7,874 bases of DNA from CAYGGE01 sp966250865. GTDB lineage: Bacteria > Patescibacteriota > UBA1384 > CAYGGE01. The first letter of the stretch is position 1. Every line of letters starts with the position of its first letter. Location of the stretch: assembly GCA_966250865.1 (NCBI GenBank), contig CBINIT010000038.1, positions 1 through 7,874 on the forward strand, in the 5' to 3' direction. Shown piece by piece: positions 1 to 5,410 of the stretch. The notes under the pieces are model-generated. The model searched no databases and was not told where the DNA came from. It worked only from the letters and a program-made list of their open reading frames with translations. Made by a program: the position numbers and the translations under genes.

Positions 1-155
1 GTCCCTCTGGCACCGAACCCAAGGTGAAGCTCTATACGAGCATCTACAAGACAGCAGAAGGTCAGAACGTTCAGGAAGTTATCGGTGAAGCTAAAGCCGC
101 AACAGCCGAACTGGAAACAGCGCTCAAAGCGCTAGTTAACCAACTCACAGCATAG
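1..155 (+). CDS. 3' end of an unrecognised protein
   Basis: An open frame enters from the left edge with its first complete codon at base 3 and ends at TAG 153-155, giving the last 50 residues. The visible part is hydrophilic. It has a short KVKLYTSIYKTAEG stretch, then an Ala/Glu/Leu-rich segment (EAKAATAELETALKALV) that looks like an amphipathic helix or coiled coil ending the protein. There is no membrane segment and no motif I recognise. The next gene starts 13 bases later with its own ribosome binding site, so the two probably share a transcript. The start lies outside the window. The GTG at 24-26 is unlikely to be the start, because the frame is open before it and no Shine-Dalgarno sequence precedes it. 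No function is assigned. Confidence 0.6.
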   Translation, partial: PSGTEPKVKLYTSIYKTAEGQNVQEVIGEAKAATAELETALKALVNQLTA

Positions 156-168
156 AAAAAGGAGAACG

Positions 169-501
169 ATGGAAGGTAAATTCGGTCCCGGCCCAGAGGA
201 GCAGGGTATTCAGCCGACAAACGTCGAGCAAAAGCATCGGCCTCATATTATTGAGGCAATAAGCCTTGAACGACAAGAACGAGATAACGTTTCGACGTAC
301 TATGCAACCACTGCCCAGGGATTGGAATATCCGATCGTCTCTTTTGAAAATAACCCCGCCGAAATACTCTCGTACGTCAATGAACCAGATGAAAAACGGG
401 TTAACCCGTTACAGATCGAGGTCTGGCGCACCGAGCCAGGAGCGATGGAGTACCATGGACGAATTATTGGTGCCGTTCAAGAGGGTATTGAGACGACCTA
501 A
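169..501 (+). CDS. hypothetical 110-residue soluble protein
   Basis: Starts at ATG 169 behind AAGGAG (159-164), 4 bases away, and ends at TAA 499-501. It is acidic and hydrophilic, with no signal peptide or membrane segment. The first 40 residues are rich in Gly, Pro, Gln and Glu and look disordered. The rest (about 42-108) alternates hydrophobic and polar residues as a small beta-rich domain would, with an aromatic patch (STYYATTAQGLEYPIVSF) and a closing segment around EVWRTEPGAMEYHGRIIGAV. I recognise no family. It follows the preceding partial gene by 13 bases, so co-transcription is likely. Its stop overlaps the convergent trpS stop by 4 bp, with no room for a separate terminator. The good ribosome binding site and unbroken frame support a real gene; the function is unknown. 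Confidence 0.7.
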   Translation: MEGKFGPGPEEQGIQPTNVEQKHRPHIIEAISLERQERDNVSTYYATTAQGLEYPIVSFENNPAEILSYVNEPDEKRVNPLQIEVWRTEPGAMEYHGRIIGAVQEGIETT

Positions 502-1481
502 AGGATACCCATTCGGTTCTTTGCGTCTTGCAGCGTCTTGGCCGCAAGCTCTTGGGCCCTTGCAGAACCTTCGGCCAGTACTTTCTCGAGTTCGCTTTTA
601 TCTGAGATAATAACCTGATACTTCTGCTGGACTGGTTCAAGAAAGGCGACTAAGGCTTCGGCAAGATCATTCTTAAACCGACCATAGCCAGTTGTTCCGT
701 AATCTTTTTCTAAGTCTTCGATGCTTCGGTTCGTAACTACTGAAAAGATCGTCAGTAGATTGCTGACAGCTGGCTTTTTCTCTTTATCAAACCGCACTTC
801 GCTCTCGGAATCGGTCACCGCTTTCTTCATTTTTTCCCGAATCTTCGCTGGGTCATCAAGCAGACTGATATAATTATTCGGCCCCAACGACTTACTCATT
901 TTTTTCATGGGATTATCGAGACCCATGATGCGAGCGGCGTGGTCAGGAGTGTAGACGTCGGGGATGGCAAAGGTTTTCCCATACTTATTATTAAATCGTT
1001 CCGCAAGATTACGGGTTAGCTCGACATGCTGCTTTTGATCATCACCAACGGGTACAAGCTGCGGATTGTAGAGTAAGATATCAGCGGCCATCAGAACCGG
1101 GTAATCAAACAGGCCGACCGAGACGCCTTCTTGGTCATCACCCGCCTTGTCCTTAAACTGCGTCATCCGCTTCATCTCACCCATGTAAGCGACACAGTTC
1201 AACAGCCAGCCCAGCTCGGCATGTTCATGTACCTTAGATTGGACAAAGATCGTACTCTTTTTTGGATCGAGACCGAGGGCCAGGTAAAGCGCTGCCACCT
1301 TATAGACATTGTCCCTCGTTACGTCAGGCTCAATCGGGACCGTGATGGCATGGAGATTGGCGAGCATGTAGTAGGCCTCGTGCGCATCCTGAAACTCGAT
1401 CCACTGCTTGACTGCACCAATATAGTTACCGATATGGAGCTCACCGGTTCCGCTCGTTTGAATGCCTGAGAGTACACGCAT
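498..1481 (-). CDS. trpS: tryptophanyl-tRNA synthetase (TrpRS)
   Basis: Charges tRNA-Trp with tryptophan using ATP in the cytoplasm; a class I aminoacyl-tRNA synthetase acting as a dimer. At 327 residues it has the usual bacterial length. Visible marks are the N-terminal SGIQ strand, the HIGH-class signature HIGN at residues 16-19, the family stretches GEMKRMTQFKDK (101-112), MAADILLYNP (131-140) and VGDDQKQHVELTRNLAERFN (145-164), and the KMSKS loop at 194-198. The C-terminal part (AVTDSE, ISNLL-like, GYGRFK) also fits TrpS. The start at 1481 is set by AAGGA (1488-1492), 6 bases upstream. One oddity: SGIQTSGTGELHIGNY is two residues longer than the common SGIQPSGxxxIGNY form just before HIGN. 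It is transcribed alone, convergent with the gene at 169-501. All signature elements are intact, so it should be active. Confidence 0.97.
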   Translation of the reverse strand: MRVLSGIQTSGTGELHIGNYIGAVKQWIEFQDAHEAYYMLANLHAITVPIEPDVTRDNVYKVAALYLALGLDPKKSTIFVQSKVHEHAELGWLLNCVAYMGEMKRMTQFKDKAGDDQEGVSVGLFDYPVLMAADILLYNPQLVPVGDDQKQHVELTRNLAERFNNKYGKTFAIPDVYTPDHAARIMGLDNPMKKMSKSLGPNNYISLLDDPAKIREKMKKAVTDSESEVRFDKEKKPAVSNLLTIFSVVTNRSIEDLEKDYGTTGYGRFKNDLAEALVAFLEPVQQKYQVIISDKSELEKVLAEGSARAQELAAKTLQDAKNRMGIL

Positions 1482-1507
1482 ACACAGTCCTTTCCGTTAC
1501 TGGTTTA

Positions 1508-1513
1508 ACTATA
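1508..1513 (-). promoter_or_regulatory. possible -10 box for trpS
   Basis: On the - strand the bases read TATAGT, about 27 bases before the trpS start codon, placing a transcription start near 1501 and a leader of about 20 nt carrying the Shine-Dalgarno sequence. The hexamer 17 bases upstream (TTTTCC) is a poor -35, so this is a weak call resting on position and the -10 alone. Confidence 0.3.
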
Positions 1514-1548
1514 CACCATGGTAAGATAGGGGAAAAGACTGGGTTTGA

Positions 1549-1576
1549 GAATTACGAATTATGAATCAAGAATTAT
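1549..1576 (+). repeat. four tandem 7-nt units across a start codon
   Basis: Four consecutive heptamers, GAATTAC, GAATTAT, GAATCAA and GAATTAT, run from 1549 to 1576. Units two and four are identical. The start codon of the nucleotidyltransferase gene (1561-1563) spans the junction of units two and three, so residues 1-5 (MNQEL) are encoded by the repeat. No Shine-Dalgarno sequence is found close upstream. Confidence 0.6.
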
Positions 1577-2076
1577 GGAGAGAACAACAGAAGCAGACCA
1601 CGAGGCGGGCTATTCGCATTATTTCCGCTATTCCATTTACGCGTGCTATCGCTTTAACTGGTTCGCAATCCGAAGGACGCGCAACCAAAACCAGCGATAT
1701 TGATTTTTTTATTCAAGTCGAGCCGAACTGGCTTTGGAGTACACGGTTTTTTGTAACGCTTTTCATCCAACTTGCTGGCATCCGGCGGACGGACCACAAT
1801 ATTGCTGGCAAGATTTGTTTAAACTGGTACGCAACGTTCGATGCGCCAGCCAAACAGAAGGGGAGGGTCTACCAGTATCTCTGGCAGCAAGAACCCTATG
1901 GCACGAAACTCTTTTTTGAAAAAATGATTTCAGCCCTTCAGGGTAGATACCTTGAAAAAATACTGAAACAGTATCAAATTTCTCGAATTGAACGCGATCC
2001 GCGGACCCATATGAAAGATTCACAAGTAAGGCATTCCGACACTGAGCTTGGGTTTCATCCTCCAAAGAGATCTTAA
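1561..2076 (+). CDS. MNT-type nucleotidyltransferase-fold protein
   Basis: A 171-residue protein with the minimal nucleotidyltransferase (DNA polymerase beta-like) core. It has the GS motif in ALTGSQSEGR (31-40, GS at 34-35) and the metal-binding SDIDFF at 45-50, whose two aspartates would hold the catalytic metals. A hydrophobic helix follows (about 57-73), then KICLNWYAT (84-92). The end, IERDPRTH...DTELGFHPPKR (143-170), resembles a C-terminal signature I associate with small nucleotidyltransferases of candidate-phyla genomes. The substrate is unknown; relatives transfer nucleotides to small molecules, tRNA or proteins. No HepT-like partner lies beside it, so a MntA/HepT toxin-antitoxin pair is not supported. 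The ATG at 1561 is the only reasonable start, giving a normal 33-residue lead to the GS motif, but it lacks a clear ribosome binding site. The third catalytic acidic residue is not obvious. Confidence 0.85.
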   Translation: MNQELWREQQKQTTRRAIRIISAIPFTRAIALTGSQSEGRATKTSDIDFFIQVEPNWLWSTRFFVTLFIQLAGIRRTDHNIAGKICLNWYATFDAPAKQKGRVYQYLWQQEPYGTKLFFEKMISALQGRYLEKILKQYQISRIERDPRTHMKDSQVRHSDTELGFHPPKRS

Positions 2077-2084
2077 ATAAATGA

Positions 2085-2119
2085 GCAGGCCCGCCGGTGA
2101 AAACCGAGCGGGCCTCTGC
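2085..2119. terminator. hairpin terminator with GAAA loop between convergent units
   Basis: GGCCCGC (2088-2094) pairs with GCGGGCC (2108-2114). Inside it CGGT (2095-2098) pairs with ACCG (2103-2106) around a GAAA tetraloop, with A2107 bulged; GCA/TGC extends the base. The result is an 11-bp GC-rich stem plus three outer pairs. It lies 8 bases after the nucleotidyltransferase stop and directly after the stop of the 23-residue gene on the other strand. On the - strand it is followed by TCATTTATTTAAG, a loose U-rich tail; on the + strand no T run follows. It therefore fits best as the terminator of the small - strand operon and may serve both directions. Confidence 0.7.
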
Positions 2120-2191
2120 TTAGTCCGGACCCCAGAACGCCAGGATCAGGATGATGATAACAAAGATGAGAATAATGGCTACCGGATGCAC
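2120..2191 (-). CDS. 23-residue single-pass membrane peptide
   Basis: GTG start at 2191, TAA stop at 2122-2120. The peptide has a short polar head (MHP), an almost pure Ile/Leu/Val/Phe stretch of about 16 residues (VAIILIFVIIILILAF), and a WGPD end. It can hardly be anything but one membrane helix. The start is set by a strong AGGAGG (2199-2204) ending 7 bases before the GTG; a TGA three codons further upstream rules out a longer frame. The start overlaps the end of the 37-residue gene by 13 bp, suggesting translational coupling, and a hairpin terminator follows at once. I know no named family, though it recalls the tiny one-helix proteins often annotated only as hypothetical. Overlap, ribosome binding site, promoter and terminator all argue that it is real. 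Confidence 0.65.
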   Translation of the reverse strand: MHPVAIILIFVIIILILAFWGPD

Positions 2192-2292
2192 CGGGGACCC
2201 TCCTCATCTTTGACGCCTAGCAATCGTCCATCCATCGCCTTGTCGACGAAGTAGATGACGATGTTGATGATCAGTAAGGCCAGAACGCCCAC
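2179..2292 (-). CDS. 37-residue membrane peptide, first gene of a two-peptide operon
   Basis: GTG start at 2292, TAG stop at 2181-2179. The N-terminal hydrophobic segment (about residues 2-16, GVLALLIINIVIYFV) would form one membrane helix. A charged tail of about 20 residues follows (DKAMDGRLLGVKDEEG...), ending CIR. The Shine-Dalgarno sequence GGAGGA (2299-2304) stands 6 bases before the GTG, the same spacing as in the next gene. An ATG two bases upstream in another frame gives only MWAFWPY before a stop, so GTG is preferred. The gene lies 41 bases from a good - strand promoter (2333-2362) and diverges from groES. Its family is not recognised. A chance frame is possible at this length, but the promoter, ribosome binding site and overlapping second gene fit together. 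Confidence 0.6.
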   Translation of the reverse strand: MGVLALLIINIVIYFVDKAMDGRLLGVKDEEGPRCIR

Positions 2293-2308
2293 ATTAGTTC
2301 CTCCCGAA

Positions 2309-2326
2309 CTGCCAGAACTTCGGCAG
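2309..2326 (-). promoter_or_regulatory. leader hairpin at the 5' end of the peptide operon
   Basis: CTGCC (2309-2313) pairs with GGCAG (2322-2326) around 8 bases. The expected transcription start is near 2326, so the hairpin would form the extreme 5' end of the mRNA, five bases ahead of the first Shine-Dalgarno sequence. It could stabilise the message. Confidence 0.4.
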
Positions 2327-2332
2327 CTACAT

Positions 2333-2362
2333 AGTATACCTCACTTGAACCTGTTACGTCAA
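2333..2362 (-). promoter_or_regulatory. promoter of the two-peptide operon
   Basis: On the - strand, TTGACG (2362-2357) and TATACT (2338-2333) are separated by 18 bases, each one base off consensus. Transcription would start near 2326. The promoter diverges from the groES promoter, with 28 bp between the two -35 boxes. An imperfect inverted repeat, TCACTTGA (2341-2348) and TCAAGGGAGTGA (2359-2370), overlaps this promoter and could be an operator. Confidence 0.65.
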
Positions 2363-2390
2363 GGGAGTGAGGCTAAAATGTAAAGAGTAC

Positions 2391-2418
2391 TTGACATTTC
2401 TATGCGGCATCTTATAAT
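2391..2418 (+). promoter_or_regulatory. groES-groEL promoter
   Basis: A perfect TTGACA (2391-2396) and a perfect TATAAT (2413-2418) are spaced by 16 bases, giving a predicted start near 2424-2426 and a leader of about 95 nt. This is the strongest promoter in the window and looks like a housekeeping sigma-70 type rather than a heat-shock sigma type. No standard CIRCE operator is present. Confidence 0.85.
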
Positions 2419-2426
2419 AATTCTCT

Positions 2427-2474
2427 GGTGCTAGGCAGCGTCTTGGTATCCCCCTTCCGAGATCGCCTAGCGCC
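2427..2474 (+). promoter_or_regulatory. long hairpin in the groES-groEL 5' leader
   Basis: GGTGCTAGGC (2427-2436) pairs with GCCTAGCGCC (2465-2474) over 10 bp including one G-U. Within it GTCTTGG (2440-2446) pairs with CCGAGAT (2457-2463) over 7 bp with two G-U pairs, leaving the 10-base loop TATCCCCCTT. The hairpin begins within about three bases of the predicted transcription start. A second perfect 8-bp inverted repeat, TTCTCTGG (2421-2428) and CCAGAGAA (2501-2508), shares GG with the first and reaches the edge of the groES Shine-Dalgarno sequence (AAAGGAG, 2507-2513). A role in temperature- or stability-based control is inferred. Confidence 0.6.
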
Positions 2475-2518
2475 GTTTATCGCAAAACAATAAAAGATAA
2501 CCAGAGAAAGGAGCCTTT

Positions 2519-2803
2519 ATGGCAACGATCCGACCCCTGGGCGACAACGTTCTCTTAACGCCCACCCCACAGGAAGAAATGACCGCATCTGGCATCGTCT
2601 TGCCCGATTCAGCCAAGGAGAAATCCAAGAAAGGCGAAGTCGTGGCGGTTGGCAACGGTAAATATATCGATGGCGACCTTAAGCCGCTCGACGTCAAAGT
2701 CGGCGACACCGTCCTTTATTCATGGGGCGACGAACTCAAGATCGATGGCAAAGAGTATGTCATGGTCAGTGAGTCCAACATTCAAGCCGTTATTGAAAAG
2801 TAA
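2519..2803 (+). CDS. groES: co-chaperonin GroES (Hsp10)
   Basis: The heptameric lid of the GroEL folding chamber, closing it in an ATP-dependent way in the cytoplasm. At 94 residues it has the normal length. The N-terminus IRPLGDNVLL fits the family. The mobile loop that docks on GroEL is at about 17-33, with the hydrophobic IVL at 26-28 and the following PDSAKEK. KKGEVVAVGNGKY (38-49) and VKVGDTVLYSWGDE (59-72) are the conserved barrel strands. The start is set by AAAGGAG (2507-2513), 5 bases before ATG. It is first in the groES-groEL operon, 22 bases ahead of groEL, behind a strong promoter and structured leader. No residues look missing. Confidence 0.97.
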   Translation: MATIRPLGDNVLLTPTPQEEMTASGIVLPDSAKEKSKKGEVVAVGNGKYIDGDLKPLDVKVGDTVLYSWGDELKIDGKEYVMVSESNIQAVIEK

Positions 2804-2825
2804 GATAAGAAACTAGGAGTTATCT

Positions 2826-4457
2826 ATGGCAAAACAGATTGCTTTTGACGAAGATGCCCGCATCAAACTCCAGCGTGGCGTCAATATTCTCGCCGATACC
2901 GTAAAGGTTACCCTTGGCCCAAAAGGACGTAACGTCGTCCTCGACAAGGGCTATGGCGCACCAACCATCACCAACGATGGTGTAACGATCGCCAAAGAAG
3001 TTGAGCTCGAAGACAAGTTCGAGAACATGGGTGCCCAGCTCGTTAAGGAAGTCGCCACCAAGACCAACGACGTAGCAGGGGACGGTACAACAACCGCCAC
3101 CCTTCTTGCGCAGGCCATTACCAATGAAGGCTTGAAGAACGTGGTCGCTGGTGCCAGCCCGCTGGCTATCCGCCGGGGCATCGAAAAGGGTGTTGAAGCA
3201 GTGGTTGAGACCCTGAAGAAGAATGCCAAACAGGTTCAGGGTAAAGCGGAGATTGCTCAGGTTGCCTCAATTTCAGCTAATGACCCCGCAATCGGCGAGT
3301 TGATCGCTGAAGTTATGGATACCGTCGGTCGTGATGGCGTCGTTACCGTTGAAGAAGGTCAAACTCTCGGTCTTGGCAAAGAGGTAGTTGAAGGGATGCA
3401 GTTCGACAACGGCTATATCTCGCAGTACATGATGACCGATACGACTCGCCAAGAAGCCACGATTGAAGATCCCTACATCCTCATCACGGACAAGAAGATC
3501 TCTTCAATTCAAGACATTCTCCCTGTTCTTGAGAAGCTGGCTCAGCTTGGCAAGAAGGAAATTGTCATCATTGCAGAAGATGTTGATGGGGAAGCCTTGG
3601 CTACATTAGTCGTCAATAAGATCCGTGGCATCTTCAATGCCTTGGCTGTCAAGGCACCAGGCTTTGGCGATCGTCGCAAAGAGATGCTCGCTGACATTGC
3701 TGCTCTAACCGGCGGTCAAGTCGTGAGCGATGACCTAGGACTTAAGATGGAGAATGTCGAACTCGACATGCTTGGCCGAGCCCGTAGAATCACTGCCGAT
3801 AAGGAGCACACGGTTATCGTTGAAGGTAAGGGTGATGCCTCGGCTATCAAGGCACGAGTCGATTTAGTAAAGGCTCAGATCGAAAAAGCCACCTCTGACT
3901 ATGACAAAGAGAAGCTCCAAGAGCGTTTAGCGAAGATGTCTGGCGGTGTTGGCGTCATTAAAGTTGGTGCCGCTACCGAAACCGAAATGAAGGAAAAGAA
4001 ACTTCGCATTGAAGATGCCATTGAGGCTACTAAAGCTGCGCTGGAAGAGGGAATTGTGGCTGGTGGTGGCGTTGCGCTTGTCGATGCCATTAGCTCACTC
4101 GATGCCGTTTCTGCTTCAGGTGAAGAGGCGATTGGGGTAAAAATCCTCCGTCGTGCCCTTGAAGAGCCGATGCGTCAGATCGCCATCAATGCCGGCAAAG
4201 ACGGTGGCGTCATTATCGAACAGGCTCGTCATGCCGAAAAAGGCGTCGGTTACAACGCTGGCGATGACAAGTTCGAAAATATGATCGAAGCCGGGATTAT
4301 CGACCCACTCAAAGTTACCCGGTCAGCCTTGCAGAATGCTGCCTCAATCGCGAGCTTGATTCTGACCACTGAAGCTGCCGTTACTGAACTGCCAAAGAAA
4401 GAGGCACCAATGCCTCCAATGCCTGGCGGTATGGGCGGTATGGATATGGGGTACTAA
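2826..4457 (+). CDS. groEL: chaperonin GroEL (Hsp60)
   Basis: Forms the double-ring ATPase chamber that refolds proteins together with GroES. At 543 residues it is full length. The equatorial domain has TLGPKGRNVVLD (29-40), TNDGVTIAKE (49-58) with Asp51, and the nucleotide-binding GDGTTT (85-90) with Asp86. The intermediate domain has the hydrolysis aspartate at 397 in RIEDAIEATKAALEEG. The apical domain (about 190-375) has YISQYM and KAPGFGDRRKEML (276-288). The C-terminus is the usual Gly-Met tail, PMPGGMGGMDMGY, which projects into the cavity. AGGAG (2815-2819) sits 6 bases before the start. The gene ends 16 bases before a strong bidirectional terminator. All catalytic residues are present, and codon use matches the neighbours. 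Confidence 0.98.
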   Translation: MAKQIAFDEDARIKLQRGVNILADTVKVTLGPKGRNVVLDKGYGAPTITNDGVTIAKEVELEDKFENMGAQLVKEVATKTNDVAGDGTTTATLLAQAITNEGLKNVVAGASPLAIRRGIEKGVEAVVETLKKNAKQVQGKAEIAQVASISANDPAIGELIAEVMDTVGRDGVVTVEEGQTLGLGKEVVEGMQFDNGYISQYMMTDTTRQEATIEDPYILITDKKISSIQDILPVLEKLAQLGKKEIVIIAEDVDGEALATLVVNKIRGIFNALAVKAPGFGDRRKEMLADIAALTGGQVVSDDLGLKMENVELDMLGRARRITADKEHTVIVEGKGDASAIKARVDLVKAQIEKATSDYDKEKLQERLAKMSGGVGVIKVGAATETEMKEKKLRIEDAIEATKAALEEGIVAGGGVALVDAISSLDAVSASGEEAIGVKILRRALEEPMRQIAINAGKDGGVIIEQARHAEKGVGYNAGDDKFENMIEAGIIDPLKVTRSALQNAASIASLILTTEAAVTELPKKEAPMPPMPGGMGGMDMGY

Positions 4458-4473
4458 ACCAAGAGTACCGACA

Positions 4474-4511
4474 ATAAAAAAAGAGTCCGGCATGCCGGAC
4501 TCTTTTTTTAT
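4474..4511. terminator. bidirectional terminator, perfect 38-bp palindrome
   Basis: The centre is GAGTCCGGCATGCCGGACTC (4483-4502), flanked by seven A on the left and seven T on the right, then AT at both outer ends. The whole 38 bases are self-complementary without a spacer. It gives a strong stem followed by a T run on both strands, ending groEL on the + strand and the gene at 4516-4851 on the - strand. Confidence 0.95.
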
Positions 4512-4515
4512 GAAA

Positions 4516-4851
4516 TTACGCTTCTAGGTCTAGTTCACTGCTTGGCGAAACCTCTGTAGCCGGTGAAGGGGAGGGAGAAGGACTCGGACTACTGACCGTT
4601 ACCGAAGGCACCTTCTGTGACTGTTCGATATACGGCAAAACCGTATCAACTGCCGGCTTTAGTATGTCAACCTGAGCTAAGCCATGAAGTAGCCAAACAA
4701 TAATCGCAATAACAATGGTCGCACCAACAGCGGCGCCAATGCCAGACATCATACCATTAACAAGGTGACGCCACGGCGACCATCTGGCAATCAGCTGGTC
4801 GACCTTCTTGGTCAACCGATCAATACTCTGCTGGAGATCCCCACCTTCCAT
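4516..4851 (-). CDS. small membrane protein, possibly DUF5665-like
   Basis: A 111-residue protein. The head is an amphipathic helix or short coiled coil (about 4-24, LQQSIDRLTKKVDQLIARW). Then comes a conserved-looking WRHLVNGMMSGIGAAVGATI (27-46) leading into one membrane helix (about 37-58). The C-terminal region (62-111) holds a Ser-Pro repeat, SPSPSPSPSP (88-97), and an acidic end. The layout of helix, R-x-F/L-x-x-G-type motif and single membrane helix resembles DUF5665 proteins, but I hold that name loosely. AAAGGAG ends 4 bases before the start. It lies 19 bases after the PRC-barrel gene, which makes a two-gene operon closed by the palindromic terminator. The function is unknown; an envelope-associated role is a guess from the membrane helix and flexible Ser-Pro tail. 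Confidence 0.8.
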   Translation of the reverse strand: MEGGDLQQSIDRLTKKVDQLIARWSPWRHLVNGMMSGIGAAVGATIVIAIIVWLLHGLAQVDILKPAVDTVLPYIEQSQKVPSVTVSSPSPSPSPSPATEVSPSSELDLEA

Positions 4852-4870
4852 ACCACTCCTTTAGGACAAA

Positions 4871-5374
4871 CTAATTTGCAACCTCAGCTGGCACGGTGGC
4901 CAGTGTTGTTGCCGTATCTTCCACAATAATACCACGTTTATCGATCATGATGACATGCTCTGCCGCGATGATGCGGTCGGACAAGAGGTGGTGAACGTAA
5001 TACTTCACGATCATGCCCATTTCGGTATCGAGAAGCAGATCGTTCGCTTGGCCCAGATATTTACCACTTTCCGTCAGTACTTTTGCGCCAAGAACCGGGA
5101 TTTTCTTTGACAGAATCTTTTGTATCTTAGGCTCTTCGCTAGCTACCACAGCCACATCTTCTCGCTGGACCACCACTCGGTTTTGATCATACCCAACGAT
5201 ATCGTGGACCGAGATCATGTCGTGCTGCAGATGAAAGGTGCCGTGCGCGAAGAAATAACCGACGAGCTTACCGTTTTCCGGATCGATAATCGGATCGCGA
5301 ATTACCCCGATCGTCTCGGCTCCATCAAAAGTAATAACGGGTTGTCCAACAAGTTGTGATACGAGAATAAGCAT
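4871..5374 (-). CDS. protein with two PRC-barrel repeats
   Basis: A 167-residue soluble protein made of two similar halves (about 2-74 and 91-153). Each has the PRC-barrel pattern: first a G-x-x-(V/I) strand pair (LVGQPVITFDGAETIGVIRDPIID, split at 9-32; VLGAKVLTESGKYLGQANDLLLD, split at 94-116), then a G-K/M-x-V-x-Y/F strand, and an ISVHDIVGYDQ or IAAEHVIMIDKRG strand near the end. PRC barrels occur in photosynthetic reaction-centre H subunits, in RimM and in many small bacterial proteins of unknown role, often binding partners or RNA. No signal peptide is seen. The start at 5374 has no Shine-Dalgarno sequence, but a -10 box ends 7 bases upstream, so the mRNA is probably leaderless. It is the first gene of a two-gene unit with the membrane protein at 4516-4851. 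Confidence 0.85.
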   Translation of the reverse strand: MLILVSQLVGQPVITFDGAETIGVIRDPIIDPENGKLVGYFFAHGTFHLQHDMISVHDIVGYDQNRVVVQREDVAVVASEEPKIQKILSKKIPVLGAKVLTESGKYLGQANDLLLDTEMGMIVKYYVHHLLSDRIIAAEHVIMIDKRGIIVEDTATTLATVPAEVAN

Positions 5375-5380
5375 AATACT

Positions 5381-5410
5381 AGTATACCGCCAGAGTCAGA
5401 GAAATACCAA
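5381..5410 (-). promoter_or_regulatory. promoter giving a leaderless PRC-barrel mRNA
   Basis: On the - strand, TTGGTA (5410-5405) and TATACT (5386-5381) are 18 bases apart. The usual start distance from the -10 puts +1 at or next to the A of the ATG (5374). No ribosome binding site lies between. The -35 matches consensus in four of six bases. Confidence 0.65.

Noticed and set aside
266..610. 114-residue + strand frame overlapping two genes
   Set aside because: It overlaps the better-supported gene at 169-501 in another frame and runs into the 3' end of trpS.
1763..2065. 100-residue - strand frame opposite the nucleotidyltransferase
   Set aside because: The sense-strand frame has clear GS and SDID motifs; the antisense frame has none and no initiation signals.
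1561..2076. MntA-HepT toxin-antitoxin pair
   Set aside because: The nucleotidyltransferase core is present, but no HepT-like gene lies on either side.
2292..2294. ATG start for the first small membrane peptide
   Set aside because: This ATG is in another frame and gives only seven codons before a stop; the overlapping GTG opens the 37-residue frame.
2427..2474. CIRCE operator before groES
   Set aside because: The GCTA/TAGC cores recall CIRCE, but the arms are in the opposite order, too divergent, and 28 bases apart instead of 9.
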